Below are positions 52,525 through 61,496 of a stretch of 64,000 bases of DNA, piece by piece (position 1 is the stretch's first letter; each line of letters starts with the position of its first letter). The notes under the pieces are model-generated. The model saw nothing but the letters and a program-made list of their open reading frames with translations, was not told the DNA's origin and made no database searches. The stretch is from Inquilinus sp052113205 (GTDB lineage: Bacteria; Pseudomonadota; Alphaproteobacteria; DSM-16000; Inquilinaceae): assembly GCF_052113205.1 (NCBI RefSeq), contig NZ_JBFRCU010000002.1:113026-177025 (forward strand). The letters run 5' to 3'. The translations under genes were made by a program, and so were the position numbers.

Positions 52525-53457
52525 TCAGGCGACGTCCGGCAGAACCCGTTCGATCTCGGCCCGATGCGGCTCCAGGAAGCGCGGCAGCTTCAGCGCCCGG
52601 CCGAGCGTATCCGCCGGCTCATCGACCGCGAAGCCCGGGATGTCGGTGGCGATCTCGAACAGGACGCGGCCCGGCTCGCGGAAATAGACCGAGCGGAAAT
52701 AGGCGCGGTCCTTCTGCTCGGTGGTGATGAGCCGGTGGTTGTCGGCCAGCCGCTTCACCATCTCGGCCTGGGCCGCGTCGTCGGCCGCGCGGAAGGCGAT
52801 GTGGTGCACCGAGCCCGCGCCGGGCCGGCTGGGCAGAGCCCCGCCCGCCGCCTGCAGATCGACGATGCCGCCGATCGCGGTGTCGCCGGCTCGGTAGCGG
52901 ACCATGGCCCCTTCCCGCCCGATCTCTTTGAAGCCGAGCACGTCGTCGAGGATCGCGCCGGTCGCGGCCGTGTCCTCGAGCAGCAGGCTGACGCTGTGGA
53001 AGCCGCGGATCGCATGCTCCGCCGGAACGTCGCCGCCGGCCCAGCCGGGCTCGTTGCCGATCCCGGGGACCGCGACGAGGGCCAGGCGCATGCCGTCCGG
53101 GTCCTTGAAGGCGAGCACGGTCTCGCCGAAACGCTGCTCGACGGCCTGGTGCGGCACGCCCTTCTCGACGAAGCGCTGCACCCAGTAGCCGATCGCCCCC
53201 TCCGGCACGCGGAACACCGTCTCCTGCGTCTCGCCGCTGCCGAGCCGCCCCGGCGCGACATGCGCCCAGGGGAAGAAGGTCAGGATCGTGCCGGGCTGGC
53301 CGGCCTCGTCGCCATAGTAGAAGTGATAGGTGCCGGGATCGTCGAAATTGACCGTCTTCTTCACCAGGCGGAGCCCCAGCACCCGCGTGTAGAAGTCGAG
53401 GTTCCGCCGGGCCGGGCCCGCGATCGCCGTGACGTGATGAATGCCGTTGCTGCGCAT
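52525..53457 (-). CDS. Ring-cleaving dioxygenase-like VOC protein (MhqO type)
   Basis: A 310-residue protein with two VOC halves: IHHVTAIAGPARRNLDFYTR with metal His, then GFHSVSLLLED, GSVHHIAFRA and a late Glu (VLFEIATD), the usual His-His-Glu metal set. This is the family including MhqA/MhqO, linked to quinone or hydroquinone handling. GGAG lies 7 bases before the ATG. It is divergent from a LysR-type gene, the likely regulator, and upstream of the esterase. Confidence 0.9.
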   Translation of the reverse strand: MRSNGIHHVTAIAGPARRNLDFYTRVLGLRLVKKTVNFDDPGTYHFYYGDEAGQPGTILTFFPWAHVAPGRLGSGETQETVFRVPEGAIGYWVQRFVEKGVPHQAVEQRFGETVLAFKDPDGMRLALVAVPGIGNEPGWAGGDVPAEHAIRGFHSVSLLLEDTAATGAILDDVLGFKEIGREGAMVRYRAGDTAIGGIVDLQAAGGALPSRPGAGSVHHIAFRAADDAAQAEMVKRLADNHRLITTEQKDRAYFRSVYFREPGRVLFEIATDIPGFAVDEPADTLGRALKLPRFLEPHRAEIERVLPDVA

Positions 53458-53551
53458 GGCGTGTCTCCGGAATGCGAGCCCCGTCGGCCCGCTCGAGACC
53501 TTCAGATAGTACCGATTGCACCACCAGCCGATGGCAGAGCGCTTGCGTTCA

Positions 53552-53589
53552 TGCAAAGATGATACTGCAATCTGGCAATTTGTCTTGCA
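53552..53589. promoter_or_regulatory. Possible LysR-type operator between divergent genes
   Basis: An imperfect inverted repeat TGCAAAGA (53552-53559) / TCTTGCA (53583-53589) lies in the 187-bp gap between the VOC gene and the LysR gene, where such regulators normally bind. It is imperfect and unsupported by further copies. Confidence 0.3.
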
Positions 53590-53644
53590 CAGAGGAAAGG
53601 GACAGCTTGGCTGCATCGCTGTTCACGAAGCGCGGAGTCGAGGG

Positions 53645-54598
53645 ATGGGCGAGCCTTTCGGCAATGTCTCCTGGGATGATTTCCGGCTGATCAAGGCCGT
53701 CGCGGACGCCCGGGGCCTGCCCGGAGCCGCCGCCCAGCTCGGCCTCAACCACTCGACGGTATTCCGCCGCCTCGGACAGGTCGAACAGGCTCTCGGCACG
53801 ACGCTGTTCGAACGGCATCGCTCCGGCTACGTCCTGACCCCGGTCGGCGAGGAGATGGTGGAGCTGGCGACCCGCCTCGACGACGATATCACCGGCTTCA
53901 CCCGCAAGGTTGCGGGCCGGACCATCTCGCCGGCCGGCGAGCTTCGGGTCACCACCAACGATTCCCTGCTGATCCATCTGTTGACCCCGCTGTTCGCCAA
54001 GTTCCAGCGCGAGTGCCCCGATGTGCGGCTGGAGGTCGTGCTCAGCAACGAGCCGTTGAACCTGTCCAAGCGCGACGCTGACGTCGCGATCCGGGCCACG
54101 GACGATCCGCCCGAAGCTCTGGTGGGACGACGGGTCGCGCGGATCGCCTGGGCGCTGTACGGGCGGGCCGCCGATTTCCCGCGGCCCGAGCGCCCTGCCC
54201 TGCGCGACCTCACCGACCGCGCCTGGGTATCGCTCGGCGACAATCTCGCGGCGCTCAAGGCGGTGCGCTTCGTCCGGCAGCACGTCGCGCCGGAGCGAAT
54301 CGTCTACCGGATCAACACGGTGCTCGGCCTGGCGGAGGCGGTCGAGAGCGGGATCGGCATCGGCCACCTGCCCTGCTTCATCGGCGATGTCCGCCCGACG
54401 CTGGTCCGCCTCGCCCCGCCCAACCCGGATTTCGCGGCGGATCTCTGGCTGCTGACCCACCCCGACCTTCGCCAATCGGCTCGTGTGCGGGTGTTCCTCG
54501 ATTATCTGGCAGGCGAGATCGGGCGCTCACGGCCTCTCTTCGAAGGCAATCTGCCTGTCGCGTCGATTCCGGCAGCGGAGCAAACAGCCGCCCAGTGA
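53645..54598 (+). CDS. LysR-type transcriptional regulator
   Basis: A 317-residue protein beginning MGEPFGNVSWDDF, with GGAG 7 bases upstream. The N-terminal winged helix reads GAAAQLGLNHSTVFRRLGQ and QALGTTLFERHRSGYVLT, followed by the substrate-binding domain (LRVTTNDSLLIHLLTPLF, DVAIRATDDPPEALVGRRVA, VESGIGIGHLPCFIGD). Divergent transcription from the ring-cleaving VOC gene suggests it controls that gene in response to an aromatic or quinone-type inducer. Confidence 0.93.
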   Translation: MGEPFGNVSWDDFRLIKAVADARGLPGAAAQLGLNHSTVFRRLGQVEQALGTTLFERHRSGYVLTPVGEEMVELATRLDDDITGFTRKVAGRTISPAGELRVTTNDSLLIHLLTPLFAKFQRECPDVRLEVVLSNEPLNLSKRDADVAIRATDDPPEALVGRRVARIAWALYGRAADFPRPERPALRDLTDRAWVSLGDNLAALKAVRFVRQHVAPERIVYRINTVLGLAEAVESGIGIGHLPCFIGDVRPTLVRLAPPNPDFAADLWLLTHPDLRQSARVRVFLDYLAGEIGRSRPLFEGNLPVASIPAAEQTAAQ

Positions 54599-54644
54599 TC
54601 CGCCGAGCCGGCCGATGGCGCAAGCTCCCGACGCATAGCGAAGG

Positions 54645-55319
54645 CTACGCGCCCTGCCTGGCGCCGGACGCGAGCGTCGAGGCCAGGGCAATGACGGGCG
54701 GAACGGCGAAGCACCATTCGCCGAACAGGACGAAGGCCAGGGCGGCCGCTCCGCAGCCCAGGGCGAAGGCGATGACGGCCGCCGACATGCGGGCCAGCCG
54801 GGACCGGGCCGCGCCGGCCGCGTCCGGCGCCACGCCGTGCAGGAGATCGGCGAGATCGATCATGATCTGCGTCGTGGTGCCGGTCATCAGCGTGGTCGGC
54901 GGCGCGCTGGCCAGGTGGATGCGGTGGACCGCGTTCTGGATCGCCATTGCCGAGACCAGCACCATGCCGGTGACGATCGCCGGCCAGGCGTCGCCGTCGG
55001 GAAACGGGCCGAGCCGGATCGCCAGCACCGCGCCCGCGGTCAGGAGCAGCAGCTTCAGCAGCAGCATCGCCCGCAACACCGGCAGACCGGCACCCTGCAG
55101 CGCGTAGGCCAGCAGCTTCGTGCCGATGACGACGAGGCAGAAGACCGGCAGGGCCAGCAGCTTCGCCACCGCGCCGGTCGTGCCGAGCGCCACCGCCGCG
55201 CCGAAGGTGACGAAATTGCCGGTGACATGGGCGGTGAACAGCCCCTGCAGCGCCAGGAAACCGGCCGTGTCGACATAGCCGGCATTGAGGCTGAGGATCA
55301 CCGGGAGGGTCGGTTTCAT
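54645..55319 (-). CDS. DUF1275 (YoaK-type) membrane protein
   Basis: A 224-residue protein with about six membrane segments. The family signature is LSLNAGYVDTAGFLALQGLFTAHVTGNFV, with the later QNAVHRIHLASAPPTTLMTGTTTQ. The function of the family is not known. It is the last gene of the seven-gene operon and starts 4 bp after the porin stop. Confidence 0.88.
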   Translation of the reverse strand: MKPTLPVILSLNAGYVDTAGFLALQGLFTAHVTGNFVTFGAAVALGTTGAVAKLLALPVFCLVVIGTKLLAYALQGAGLPVLRAMLLLKLLLLTAGAVLAIRLGPFPDGDAWPAIVTGMVLVSAMAIQNAVHRIHLASAPPTTLMTGTTTQIMIDLADLLHGVAPDAAGAARSRLARMSAAVIAFALGCGAAALAFVLFGEWCFAVPPVIALASTLASGARQGA

Positions 55320-55323
55320 CGCA

Positions 55324-56763
55324 TCACCATCCGAATTTCAGCTCGATGCCGAGATAGTCGCTGTCGTGGGCGCCGGCCCGCCGCAGCGCATCGCCGACCT
55401 GATAGTGCACGGCCTCGACCGCGCCGGTCAGGTTGGCGTTCAAGGCGTAGTCGGCGCGGAACTGGCCATAGGCACCGGTCCAGGCGTCGCCCCGCCCGGC
55501 CGTGCCGGCCACGGGCACGTTCGGCTGGGTGTACACGGCGTCGGCCGTGGTCTCGCGCCACACCAGGCCGAGCGCCGCCGTCAGCGCCAGCCCGTCGACC
55601 GGCTTCACCGTGACCGACGGCTTCACATGGATCAGGTTGCTGTAGCCGGTGTAGCCGCCGAGGCTGAAATAGTAGCCGTTCGGGAACAGCGGGTTGAAGG
55701 TTCCGAGGGTGCCGTCGCCGGCACGGGTGTCGCCCGACGCGGCGTCGACCTGCAGCCCGAGCCGCGGCTGCCACGGCATGTCGCCGAAGGTGTAGCCGGC
55801 GCGCGCGCCGGCGGCCCAGGCAGCGATCGACTTCGGTCCGACCGAGCCGGTCTGGCCCATCGCCTCCAGGTCCCAGTCCAGCCCGTCCGCTGTGCCGGCG
55901 AAGCGGGCATCGAAGATGTCGCGATGCTCGTCGCCTTCGGCATCGAGGTAATGCGCGTCCTGGCGCTCGTAGCGGCCATAATAGGCAGACAGCTCCTGCT
56001 CGCCGAGCACCTGGCGCTCGACCCGAAAGGTGCTGAACAGGAAGGTGTCGTCCGACCGGTCGTCGAAGGGTTCGCCGTCGAAATACTGCACCGGCCGGCT
56101 GACGAAGCCGAGCACACGCCACGGCCCGTTCTCCCAATCCATCCAGAAGGCGTCGAAGGACTGCCGGACGTTCGGGCCGTCGCGCGAGGAGACGAAGCGC
56201 TGCAGGTCGAAGGCGAAGTCCTGGCGGCCGATCCGGGCCTTGACCATGCCGTCGCCCGCCGGGTGGGTGAATTCGAGGAAGGCCAGGCGCAGGTCGAGCG
56301 GGTTCTGGTCGACCGGCGAGATCGACCGCTTGTCGAAGGCCCGCGCATCCTCGAGCTGCACGAAGAATCGCCAGTTCTCGTTGAAGTGCAGATCGGCATG
56401 GATCTGCAGCCGCTGCAGCAGATAGCCGTCGCCCTTGCTGCCGCCGACGCCGAAGCCGGGCGCATCATTGATCTCGAAGCGCTCCCGCAGGGTGGCGCCG
56501 AACGACAGGTAGGTCTGCGGGTTGCCAGACCACAGCGGGATGTATTTCAGGGCGTCGAAGGGCTGGGTGCGCAGGGCGGGATCGGCCAGGACCGACCAGT
56601 CCTCCTGCCAGCGGTTCATCTGGATCTTCGGCCGAGCGAGCGCCGTCGTCTCCTGCGCGGCCGCGCCGGGCAGCAATGCGATGGCCGCGAGCATCCCGGC
56701 CCCGACCGCCGTGAGGGCGCGGTGCGGCCGGTGCATCCTCCGTGCTTTCGCCGGCTCAGCCAT
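55324..56763 (-). CDS. Alginate-export-domain outer membrane porin
   Basis: About 479 residues with a signal peptide (n-region with Arg/Lys, hydrophobic TAVGAGMLAAIALLPGAAAQ, then mature). The start at 56763 overlaps the preceding gene stop by 8 bp; ATG 56736 is an alternative but has GGAGG directly adjacent. The mature protein is a beta-barrel with FRERF-like openings (FGATLRERFEINDAP), RIGRQDF and a terminal aromatic Trp strand (YLGIELKFGW), typical of the AlgE-like export domain. In this operon it probably imports or exports an aromatic or polyol compound across the outer membrane. Confidence 0.87.
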   Translation of the reverse strand: MAEPAKARRMHRPHRALTAVGAGMLAAIALLPGAAAQETTALARPKIQMNRWQEDWSVLADPALRTQPFDALKYIPLWSGNPQTYLSFGATLRERFEINDAPGFGVGGSKGDGYLLQRLQIHADLHFNENWRFFVQLEDARAFDKRSISPVDQNPLDLRLAFLEFTHPAGDGMVKARIGRQDFAFDLQRFVSSRDGPNVRQSFDAFWMDWENGPWRVLGFVSRPVQYFDGEPFDDRSDDTFLFSTFRVERQVLGEQELSAYYGRYERQDAHYLDAEGDEHRDIFDARFAGTADGLDWDLEAMGQTGSVGPKSIAAWAAGARAGYTFGDMPWQPRLGLQVDAASGDTRAGDGTLGTFNPLFPNGYYFSLGGYTGYSNLIHVKPSVTVKPVDGLALTAALGLVWRETTADAVYTQPNVPVAGTAGRGDAWTGAYGQFRADYALNANLTGAVEAVHYQVGDALRRAGAHDSDYLGIELKFGW

Positions 56764-57646
56764 GCGAGGCATGGATCTCGGCGATATAGCCGCCCGGGAA
56801 CTCGACCATGGCCGCGCTGCGGCCGTCGGCAATGTAGGGCGTGATCAGCACGGTGGCGCCAGCGGCCTGGGCCTTGGCCAGCGTGTCCTGGAGATTCGCC
56901 ACTTCATAGCCGGTGGTCTCGTGGCCATACGGGAAGGGGAGACGGCCGTCGGTGACCAGGGCAGTCAGGTGGCCGAAGACCGATTCGATCCGGACCCGTC
57001 GATAGATGTCGTCCGGCCGCCCGATCTCGACTCCTGGCGCCCGACGGTCGTCGGACACCACCTTGCCATGGGAGAAGGCCAGGAAGCCGCGGAGGAAGTC
57101 GCCGATGCCATCGGGCGAGACATAGACCCGGTTCTCCGGGACGGCTTGGAACGGTGCATAGGACGGCTTCGTCGTGTGCCAGTAGAGCTGCATGTTGACG
57201 CCGCCCGGCCATTGGATGACGGCGTCGCGCCCGATCGGATCGGGAAAAGCGTCGACCAGCACATCGGCCCCGGCGGCCCGGGCGGATGCCAGCGCCGCGT
57301 CCAAGTCGGTGACGAGATAGCCGGTCCGCTCGGCCCCGAACGGATAGGGAATCGGCGTCTTGAAGCCGAACAGCGAGACGGTGCCGACCGGCGTCTGCAG
57401 CAGCTGCGAGGTGGTGCTGCTCGGTGTCGGCGTCACGGTCGCCACCACCTGCTTCGTGCTCTGCCCGCCGAAGGTCGCAAGAAAGCTGGCGGCGAAGCGG
57501 TCGACATCCGCGGGCGCCACATAGACGTGGGTGGTGTCGTATTGCGGACCGACGGCGACCGGCGCGCCGGCCTCCTGGGTCCAGGCGGGTGTCGCGGCGA
57601 GGACGCCCAGGCCGAGCGCCGCGACTGCGAGAAGAGGGATGCGCAT
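56756..57646 (-). CDS. Exported VOC-superfamily protein
   Basis: A 296-residue protein with a signal peptide (residues 1-24, ending PAWTQE), unusual for this superfamily. Two VOC halves follow: TTHVYVAPADVDRFAASFLA with VNMQLYWHTT, and NRVYVSPDGIGDFLRGFLAF with GGYIAEIHASH (late Glu and His). It is probably a periplasmic metal-binding enzyme or binding protein. It sits between DoxX (26 bp) and the porin (overlapping), so all three probably act in the same exported pathway. Confidence 0.87.
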   Translation of the reverse strand: MRIPLLAVAALGLGVLAATPAWTQEAGAPVAVGPQYDTTHVYVAPADVDRFAASFLATFGGQSTKQVVATVTPTPSSTTSQLLQTPVGTVSLFGFKTPIPYPFGAERTGYLVTDLDAALASARAAGADVLVDAFPDPIGRDAVIQWPGGVNMQLYWHTTKPSYAPFQAVPENRVYVSPDGIGDFLRGFLAFSHGKVVSDDRRAPGVEIGRPDDIYRRVRIESVFGHLTALVTDGRLPFPYGHETTGYEVANLQDTLAKAQAAGATVLITPYIADGRSAAMVEFPGGYIAEIHASHG

Positions 57647-57672
57647 TGAGGAACTCTTTCGGATGAACAGGG

Positions 57673-58116
57673 TCAGCTGGGACGCTTCCGGTCCCGGAGG
57701 TCGTGCCAGGCGACGAGCAGGAAGCCGCCGGCGAGGCCGAGATGCTCGAAGAAGGCGTTGGCGGCGCCGAAGCGGTCGGGCGGGGGCATCTCCCAGAATC
57801 GCAGCGCCAGGAAAGTGGCGATCAGCGTGAAGCCGGCGAGGGCCAGCGCCCCGAGCCAGCGCCAGATTCCGGCCAGGATCATCGCCGAGGCGCCGAGCTC
57901 GAGCAGGATCACCGCGACGGCAATCGGAGCGGCCGGGGCGATGCCGAGATGCTCCATCTCCGCGATCGCACCCGGGAAATCCATGGCCTTGTTGAAGCCG
58001 CCCTGGAGATAGGCGGCGCAGAGCCCGAGCAGCGCCAGCCACCGGATCCACCCCGCACCGAACGCGGGCCGCAGCGATGCGGCGACCCGGTTCTCGATCG
58101 TCGTGAGCGTCGACAT
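57673..58116 (-). CDS. DoxX-family membrane protein
   Basis: A 147-residue protein with four membrane segments (WLALLGLCAAYLQGG, AVAVILLELGASAMILAG, LGALALAGFTLIATFLA, HLGLAGGFLLVAWHDL). GGFNKAMDFPG and the FWEMP region match the DoxX family. DoxX proteins are linked to redox or quinone chemistry in the inner membrane. It starts 4 bp after the amidohydrolase stop. Confidence 0.9.
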   Translation of the reverse strand: MSTLTTIENRVAASLRPAFGAGWIRWLALLGLCAAYLQGGFNKAMDFPGAIAEMEHLGIAPAAPIAVAVILLELGASAMILAGIWRWLGALALAGFTLIATFLALRFWEMPPPDRFGAANAFFEHLGLAGGFLLVAWHDLRDRKRPS

Positions 58117-58120
58117 GGCG

Positions 58121-60010
58121 TCAGACCGCCCAGCAGGCGCAGCCGAGCGCGCCCCAGAAGCTCTTCAGATCGGAAATGGGTAGCCGGGCCGACCAGGCCG
58201 AAGCATGGTCGTGGCCATGGACGCCACAGCCGCTGGCGCAGCCGCAGCCGGCGGCCGCGGTCCGCCGCACCGCCGCGGCCTCGGCCGGGTCGATGTCGCC
58301 CCAGGCCGCGTAGCCGCCGAAGCGCCGCACCGGCGACCAGTCGGGCATGGCGGGCGGCGGGGCGGCCTCGTCCAGCGAGGCGAAGCCGCCCGCGGCCCAG
58401 ACCATCTTGCCGCCGACCATGGTCAGCTCCGAGCTGGTGTCGGCGATCTCGCTCTCGGCGCAGGCGAAGAAATCGCGGTCAGGGACGATCAGGTCAGCCA
58501 GCTGGCCGACGGCGATGCGGCCCTTGAGGCCTTCCTCGTTCGAGAACCAGGTGACGTTCTCGGTCCACATCCTGAGCGCCGTCTCGCGGTCGAGGCAATT
58601 GTGCTGCGGGGTGATCCGAAGGCCGCCGACGGTACGGCCGGTGATCAGCCAGGACAGCGAGACCCAAGGGTTGTAGGACGCGACCCGGGTCGCGTCGGTA
58701 CCGGCCGAGACCTTGACGCCCTTGTCCAGCATCCGCGCCACCGGCGGCGTGGCTGCGGCCGCGCCGAGGCCGTAGCGTTCGACGAAATACTCGCCCTGAT
58801 AGGCCATGCGGTGCTGCACGGCGATGCCGCCGCCGAGCGCGGCAATGCGGTCGATCGACCGGTCGGAGATCGTCTCGGCATGGTCGAAGAACCAGTGCAG
58901 CCCCTCGAGCGGAATGTCCTGATTCACCAGCTCGAACACGTCCAGCGCCCGGCTGATCGTTTCGTCATAGGTGGCGTGCAGCCGCCAGGGCCAGCGGTTC
59001 TCGGCCAGGATCCGGATGACACCCTCCAGCTCACCCTCCATCTCCGGCGGCATGTCCGGGCGGGGCCGGCGGAAATCCTCGAAATCGGCGGCGGAGAAGA
59101 CCAGCATCTCGCCGGCGCCGTTGTGCCGGAAATAGTCGTCGCCCTGCTTGTAGCGCGAGGTCTTCGTCCAGTTCAGGAAGTCGTCCTTCTCGCCCTTCGG
59201 CTTCTGGGTGAACAGGTTGTAGGCGAGGCGGATGGTCAGTTGCCCCTCATCCGCGAGCGTCTGGATGACGGCATAGTCATCGGGATAGTTCTGGAAGCCG
59301 CCGCCGGCATCGATGGCGCCGGTGACGCCGAGGCGGTTCAGCTCGCGCATGAAATGCCGGGTCGAGTTCACCTGGTAGTCGAAGGGCAGCTTCGGCCCCT
59401 TGGCCAAGGTGGCGTAGAGAATCGCGGCATTGGGCTTGGCCAGCAGCAGCCCGGTCGGCGTGCCGTCCGGAGCGCGTGTGATCTCACCGCCCGGCGGCTC
59501 GGGCGTGTCCTTGCCGTAGCCGACGGCGCGCAGGGCGGCGGCGTTCAGGATCGCCCGGTCGTAGAGATGCAGCAGGAACACCGGCGTGTCGGGGGCGATA
59601 GCGTTCAGCTCCTCGATCGTCGGCAGCCGCTTCTCGGCGAACTGATGCTCGGTGAAGCCGCCGACCACGCGCACCCATTGCGGCGGCGGGGTTACCGCGA
59701 CCTGCCGCTTCAGCATCGCCATGGCGTCGGCCAGCGAGCACACGCCATCCCAGCGCAGCTCCATGTTGAAGTTCAGGCCGCCGCGAATGATGTGCAGGTG
59801 GTTGTCGATCAGGCCGGGCAGCACCCGCCTGCCCTTGAGGTCGACGATGCGCGTCTTCGGCCCGGCTAAAGGCATCACGTCGTGATCGGCGCCGACGGCG
59901 CTGAACGCCCCGTCGGTGATCGCCACGGCGCTGGCGGTCGGCCGGGCGCGGTCGAGGGTGGTGATCAGGCCCCGGTGCAGGATCACGTCGGGCGCACGGG
60001 TCTCGGTCAT
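58121..60010 (-). CDS. Amidohydrolase-family protein with Cys/His-rich tail
   Basis: A 629-residue protein of the amidohydro_3 (LAF3/YtcJ-like) type. The metal motif is VLPGLIDNHLHIIRGG, with later HATYDETISRALD, FDHAETISDRSID and SAGTDATRVASYNP providing His and Asp ligands. The last 40 or so residues carry GCGCASGCGVHGHDHA and end GCACWAV, an unusual Cys/His-rich tail that could bind metal. AGGAG 8 bases before the ATG. It is the central gene of the operon. Cytoplasmic; the substrate is unknown. Confidence 0.9.
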   Translation of the reverse strand: MTETRAPDVILHRGLITTLDRARPTASAVAITDGAFSAVGADHDVMPLAGPKTRIVDLKGRRVLPGLIDNHLHIIRGGLNFNMELRWDGVCSLADAMAMLKRQVAVTPPPQWVRVVGGFTEHQFAEKRLPTIEELNAIAPDTPVFLLHLYDRAILNAAALRAVGYGKDTPEPPGGEITRAPDGTPTGLLLAKPNAAILYATLAKGPKLPFDYQVNSTRHFMRELNRLGVTGAIDAGGGFQNYPDDYAVIQTLADEGQLTIRLAYNLFTQKPKGEKDDFLNWTKTSRYKQGDDYFRHNGAGEMLVFSAADFEDFRRPRPDMPPEMEGELEGVIRILAENRWPWRLHATYDETISRALDVFELVNQDIPLEGLHWFFDHAETISDRSIDRIAALGGGIAVQHRMAYQGEYFVERYGLGAAAATPPVARMLDKGVKVSAGTDATRVASYNPWVSLSWLITGRTVGGLRITPQHNCLDRETALRMWTENVTWFSNEEGLKGRIAVGQLADLIVPDRDFFACAESEIADTSSELTMVGGKMVWAAGGFASLDEAAPPPAMPDWSPVRRFGGYAAWGDIDPAEAAAVRRTAAAGCGCASGCGVHGHDHASAWSARLPISDLKSFWGALGCACWAV

Positions 60011-60094
60011 CAGGATCTCTCCTGTGAAGGCGGGGCGGCCGCCCCGGATGGGGCGGGCCGCGACAGGGGCGGGATGGGGTCGGTCGAGCCGCTG

Positions 60095-60355
60095 CTATCC
60101 CTCGGCGCGATCCGACGGCTGGCCGCCCTTCGGCAGGTGCCCGAACATGTGCGGCTTCACCTGGTGGAGCCATGACACCACCGTCGGCTCCCGGCCCCAC
60201 AGGCCCTTGACGATCGACGGGATCTGCTCGCCGACGAGCATGCCGAGAAGCCCGATCAGGGCGACCACCGGCGGCGCCGGCGAGCGCACATTGAGCACCG
60301 CGTAGATGATGCCGACGAGAATCCCGACGGCGAGCGACACGAGATAGAGCTTCAT
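60095..60355 (-). CDS. XapX-domain (DUF1427) small membrane protein
   Basis: An 86-residue protein with MKLYLVSLAVGILVGIIYAV and a second segment PPVVALIGLLGMLVGE, the exact XapX domain pattern. The ATG 60355 has GAGGA 6 bases upstream; a Met two codons earlier is also possible. It follows the isochorismatase-like gene by 36 bp. Confidence 0.88.
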   Translation of the reverse strand: MKLYLVSLAVGILVGIIYAVLNVRSPAPPVVALIGLLGMLVGEQIPSIVKGLWGREPTVVSWLHQVKPHMFGHLPKGGQPSDRAEG

Positions 60356-60391
60356 GGCCATTCCTCTGCGGCGAGCGATCGGATCGGAGGC

Positions 60392-61039
60392 TTACGCGGC
60401 CACGCCGGCTTCGCTGGCGTGCTCGCCGAGCGCCCATTTGGAGAAGCGGATCTGGATGCCATAGGGCGAGTGGGCCTTGATGATCTCCATCGCCCCGTCA
60501 TAGGTCTCCACCCGGGCCCAATCCTGCTGCAGCTCGAACAGGTATTGCAGCGAGGTGATCGGCACGGCGCCGGCCTGGATCATCCGCTCCATCGACCGGG
60601 TGTGAGCCTCCGGTGAGACGTCGCCGCAGGCATCGGCCGGCACGTAGATCTCGAAGCCTTCCTTCAGCATGTCGAGCGTCGGGAACAGCACGCAGGCCTC
60701 GGTCCACAGCCCGGCGACGACGATCTTCTTCCGGCCGGTGGCGTGGACCGCCTTGCGGAAATTGGCGTCGAGCCAGGAGTTCATCGCGGTGCGATCGATG
60801 ATGTCATGGCCGGGGAACAGGTTCGTGACCTCCGGCATGAACGGGCCGGAGAAGCTCTTCTCGGCCACCGTCGAGATCACGGTCGGGATCTTGAACAGCT
60901 TCGCCGCCTTGGCCAGGATCTGCACATTGTTGAACGGCACCAGCCGGTCGTGCGACTGCACCCCCTGATACATCGCCGGCTGATAGTCGATCAGGGCAAT
61001 GGCGCTGTTCTGCGGGGTGAGCATATCGAGCTTGGACAT
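60392..61039 (-). CDS. Isochorismatase-family (YcaC-like) hydrolase
   Basis: A 215-residue protein preceded by AGAGGAAAG. It has Asp in IALIDYQPAMYQGV, Lys in VAEKSFSGPF and Cys in LWTEACVLFPTLD, the family triad. This YcaC-like group forms oligomeric hydrolases of unknown substrate. It is the first gene of the seven-gene operon, divergent from the chloroperoxidase-like gene. Confidence 0.9.
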   Translation of the reverse strand: MSKLDMLTPQNSAIALIDYQPAMYQGVQSHDRLVPFNNVQILAKAAKLFKIPTVISTVAEKSFSGPFMPEVTNLFPGHDIIDRTAMNSWLDANFRKAVHATGRKKIVVAGLWTEACVLFPTLDMLKEGFEIYVPADACGDVSPEAHTRSMERMIQAGAVPITSLQYLFELQQDWARVETYDGAMEIIKAHSPYGIQIRFSKWALGEHASEAGVAA

Positions 61040-61496
61040 CTGCTTTCCTCTGTCGGACGCTTGCTGGGGTGAAAGGCAAAGGGGGACCGTCGCCGAAGCC
61101 ATGCGGCCTCGGCGCCATTGCGATTTGGTTCGGGTGTGGTGCGGGGCTCCCGGCCCCACGGTTGGGGGCGCGAAGGATCGTCATCCCTCGCGCCGCGGCA
61201 TCAGACTAGCCGAACCCGCCGGGATTGCTGAGGACAACCGCTTTCCTGGGCGCAAAGCGAGTTTGCGCAATCGCCTTCACCGGCCGGGGCGGCTCCCGGA
61301 CGCTCAGCGCGAGCGCGTCGCCTCGTAGAGGAACCAGCTGCGCCGCCCGGCCTCGTCGATCCATCGCGCGTAGGTGACGTTCCCTTCGGCCGGGTACACT
61401 TTGGTATAGGGCCGGGAACCCTCCGTAGTATAGGGGGCCGCCCCGCCGGGCCTTTACCTTCGTCGCTATTCCTCACGAACCCAGGAGCGACGGGAC
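61040..61496. promoter_or_regulatory. Divergent promoter region with one GATAC-like site
   Basis: About 457 bases without a convincing gene between the isochorismatase-like and chloroperoxidase-like genes. One half-similar site, TACAC-TTTG-GTATA (61396-61409), shares ACTTTGGTAT with the site at 45002-45015. There is no second copy 17 bp away, so the match is weak. The rest shows no recognisable element. Confidence 0.35.

Noticed and set aside
53510..53525. GATAGTACC-like sequence as another member of the GATAC-N4-GTATC operator family
   Set aside because: Only one half resembles the motif and there is no 17-bp partner.
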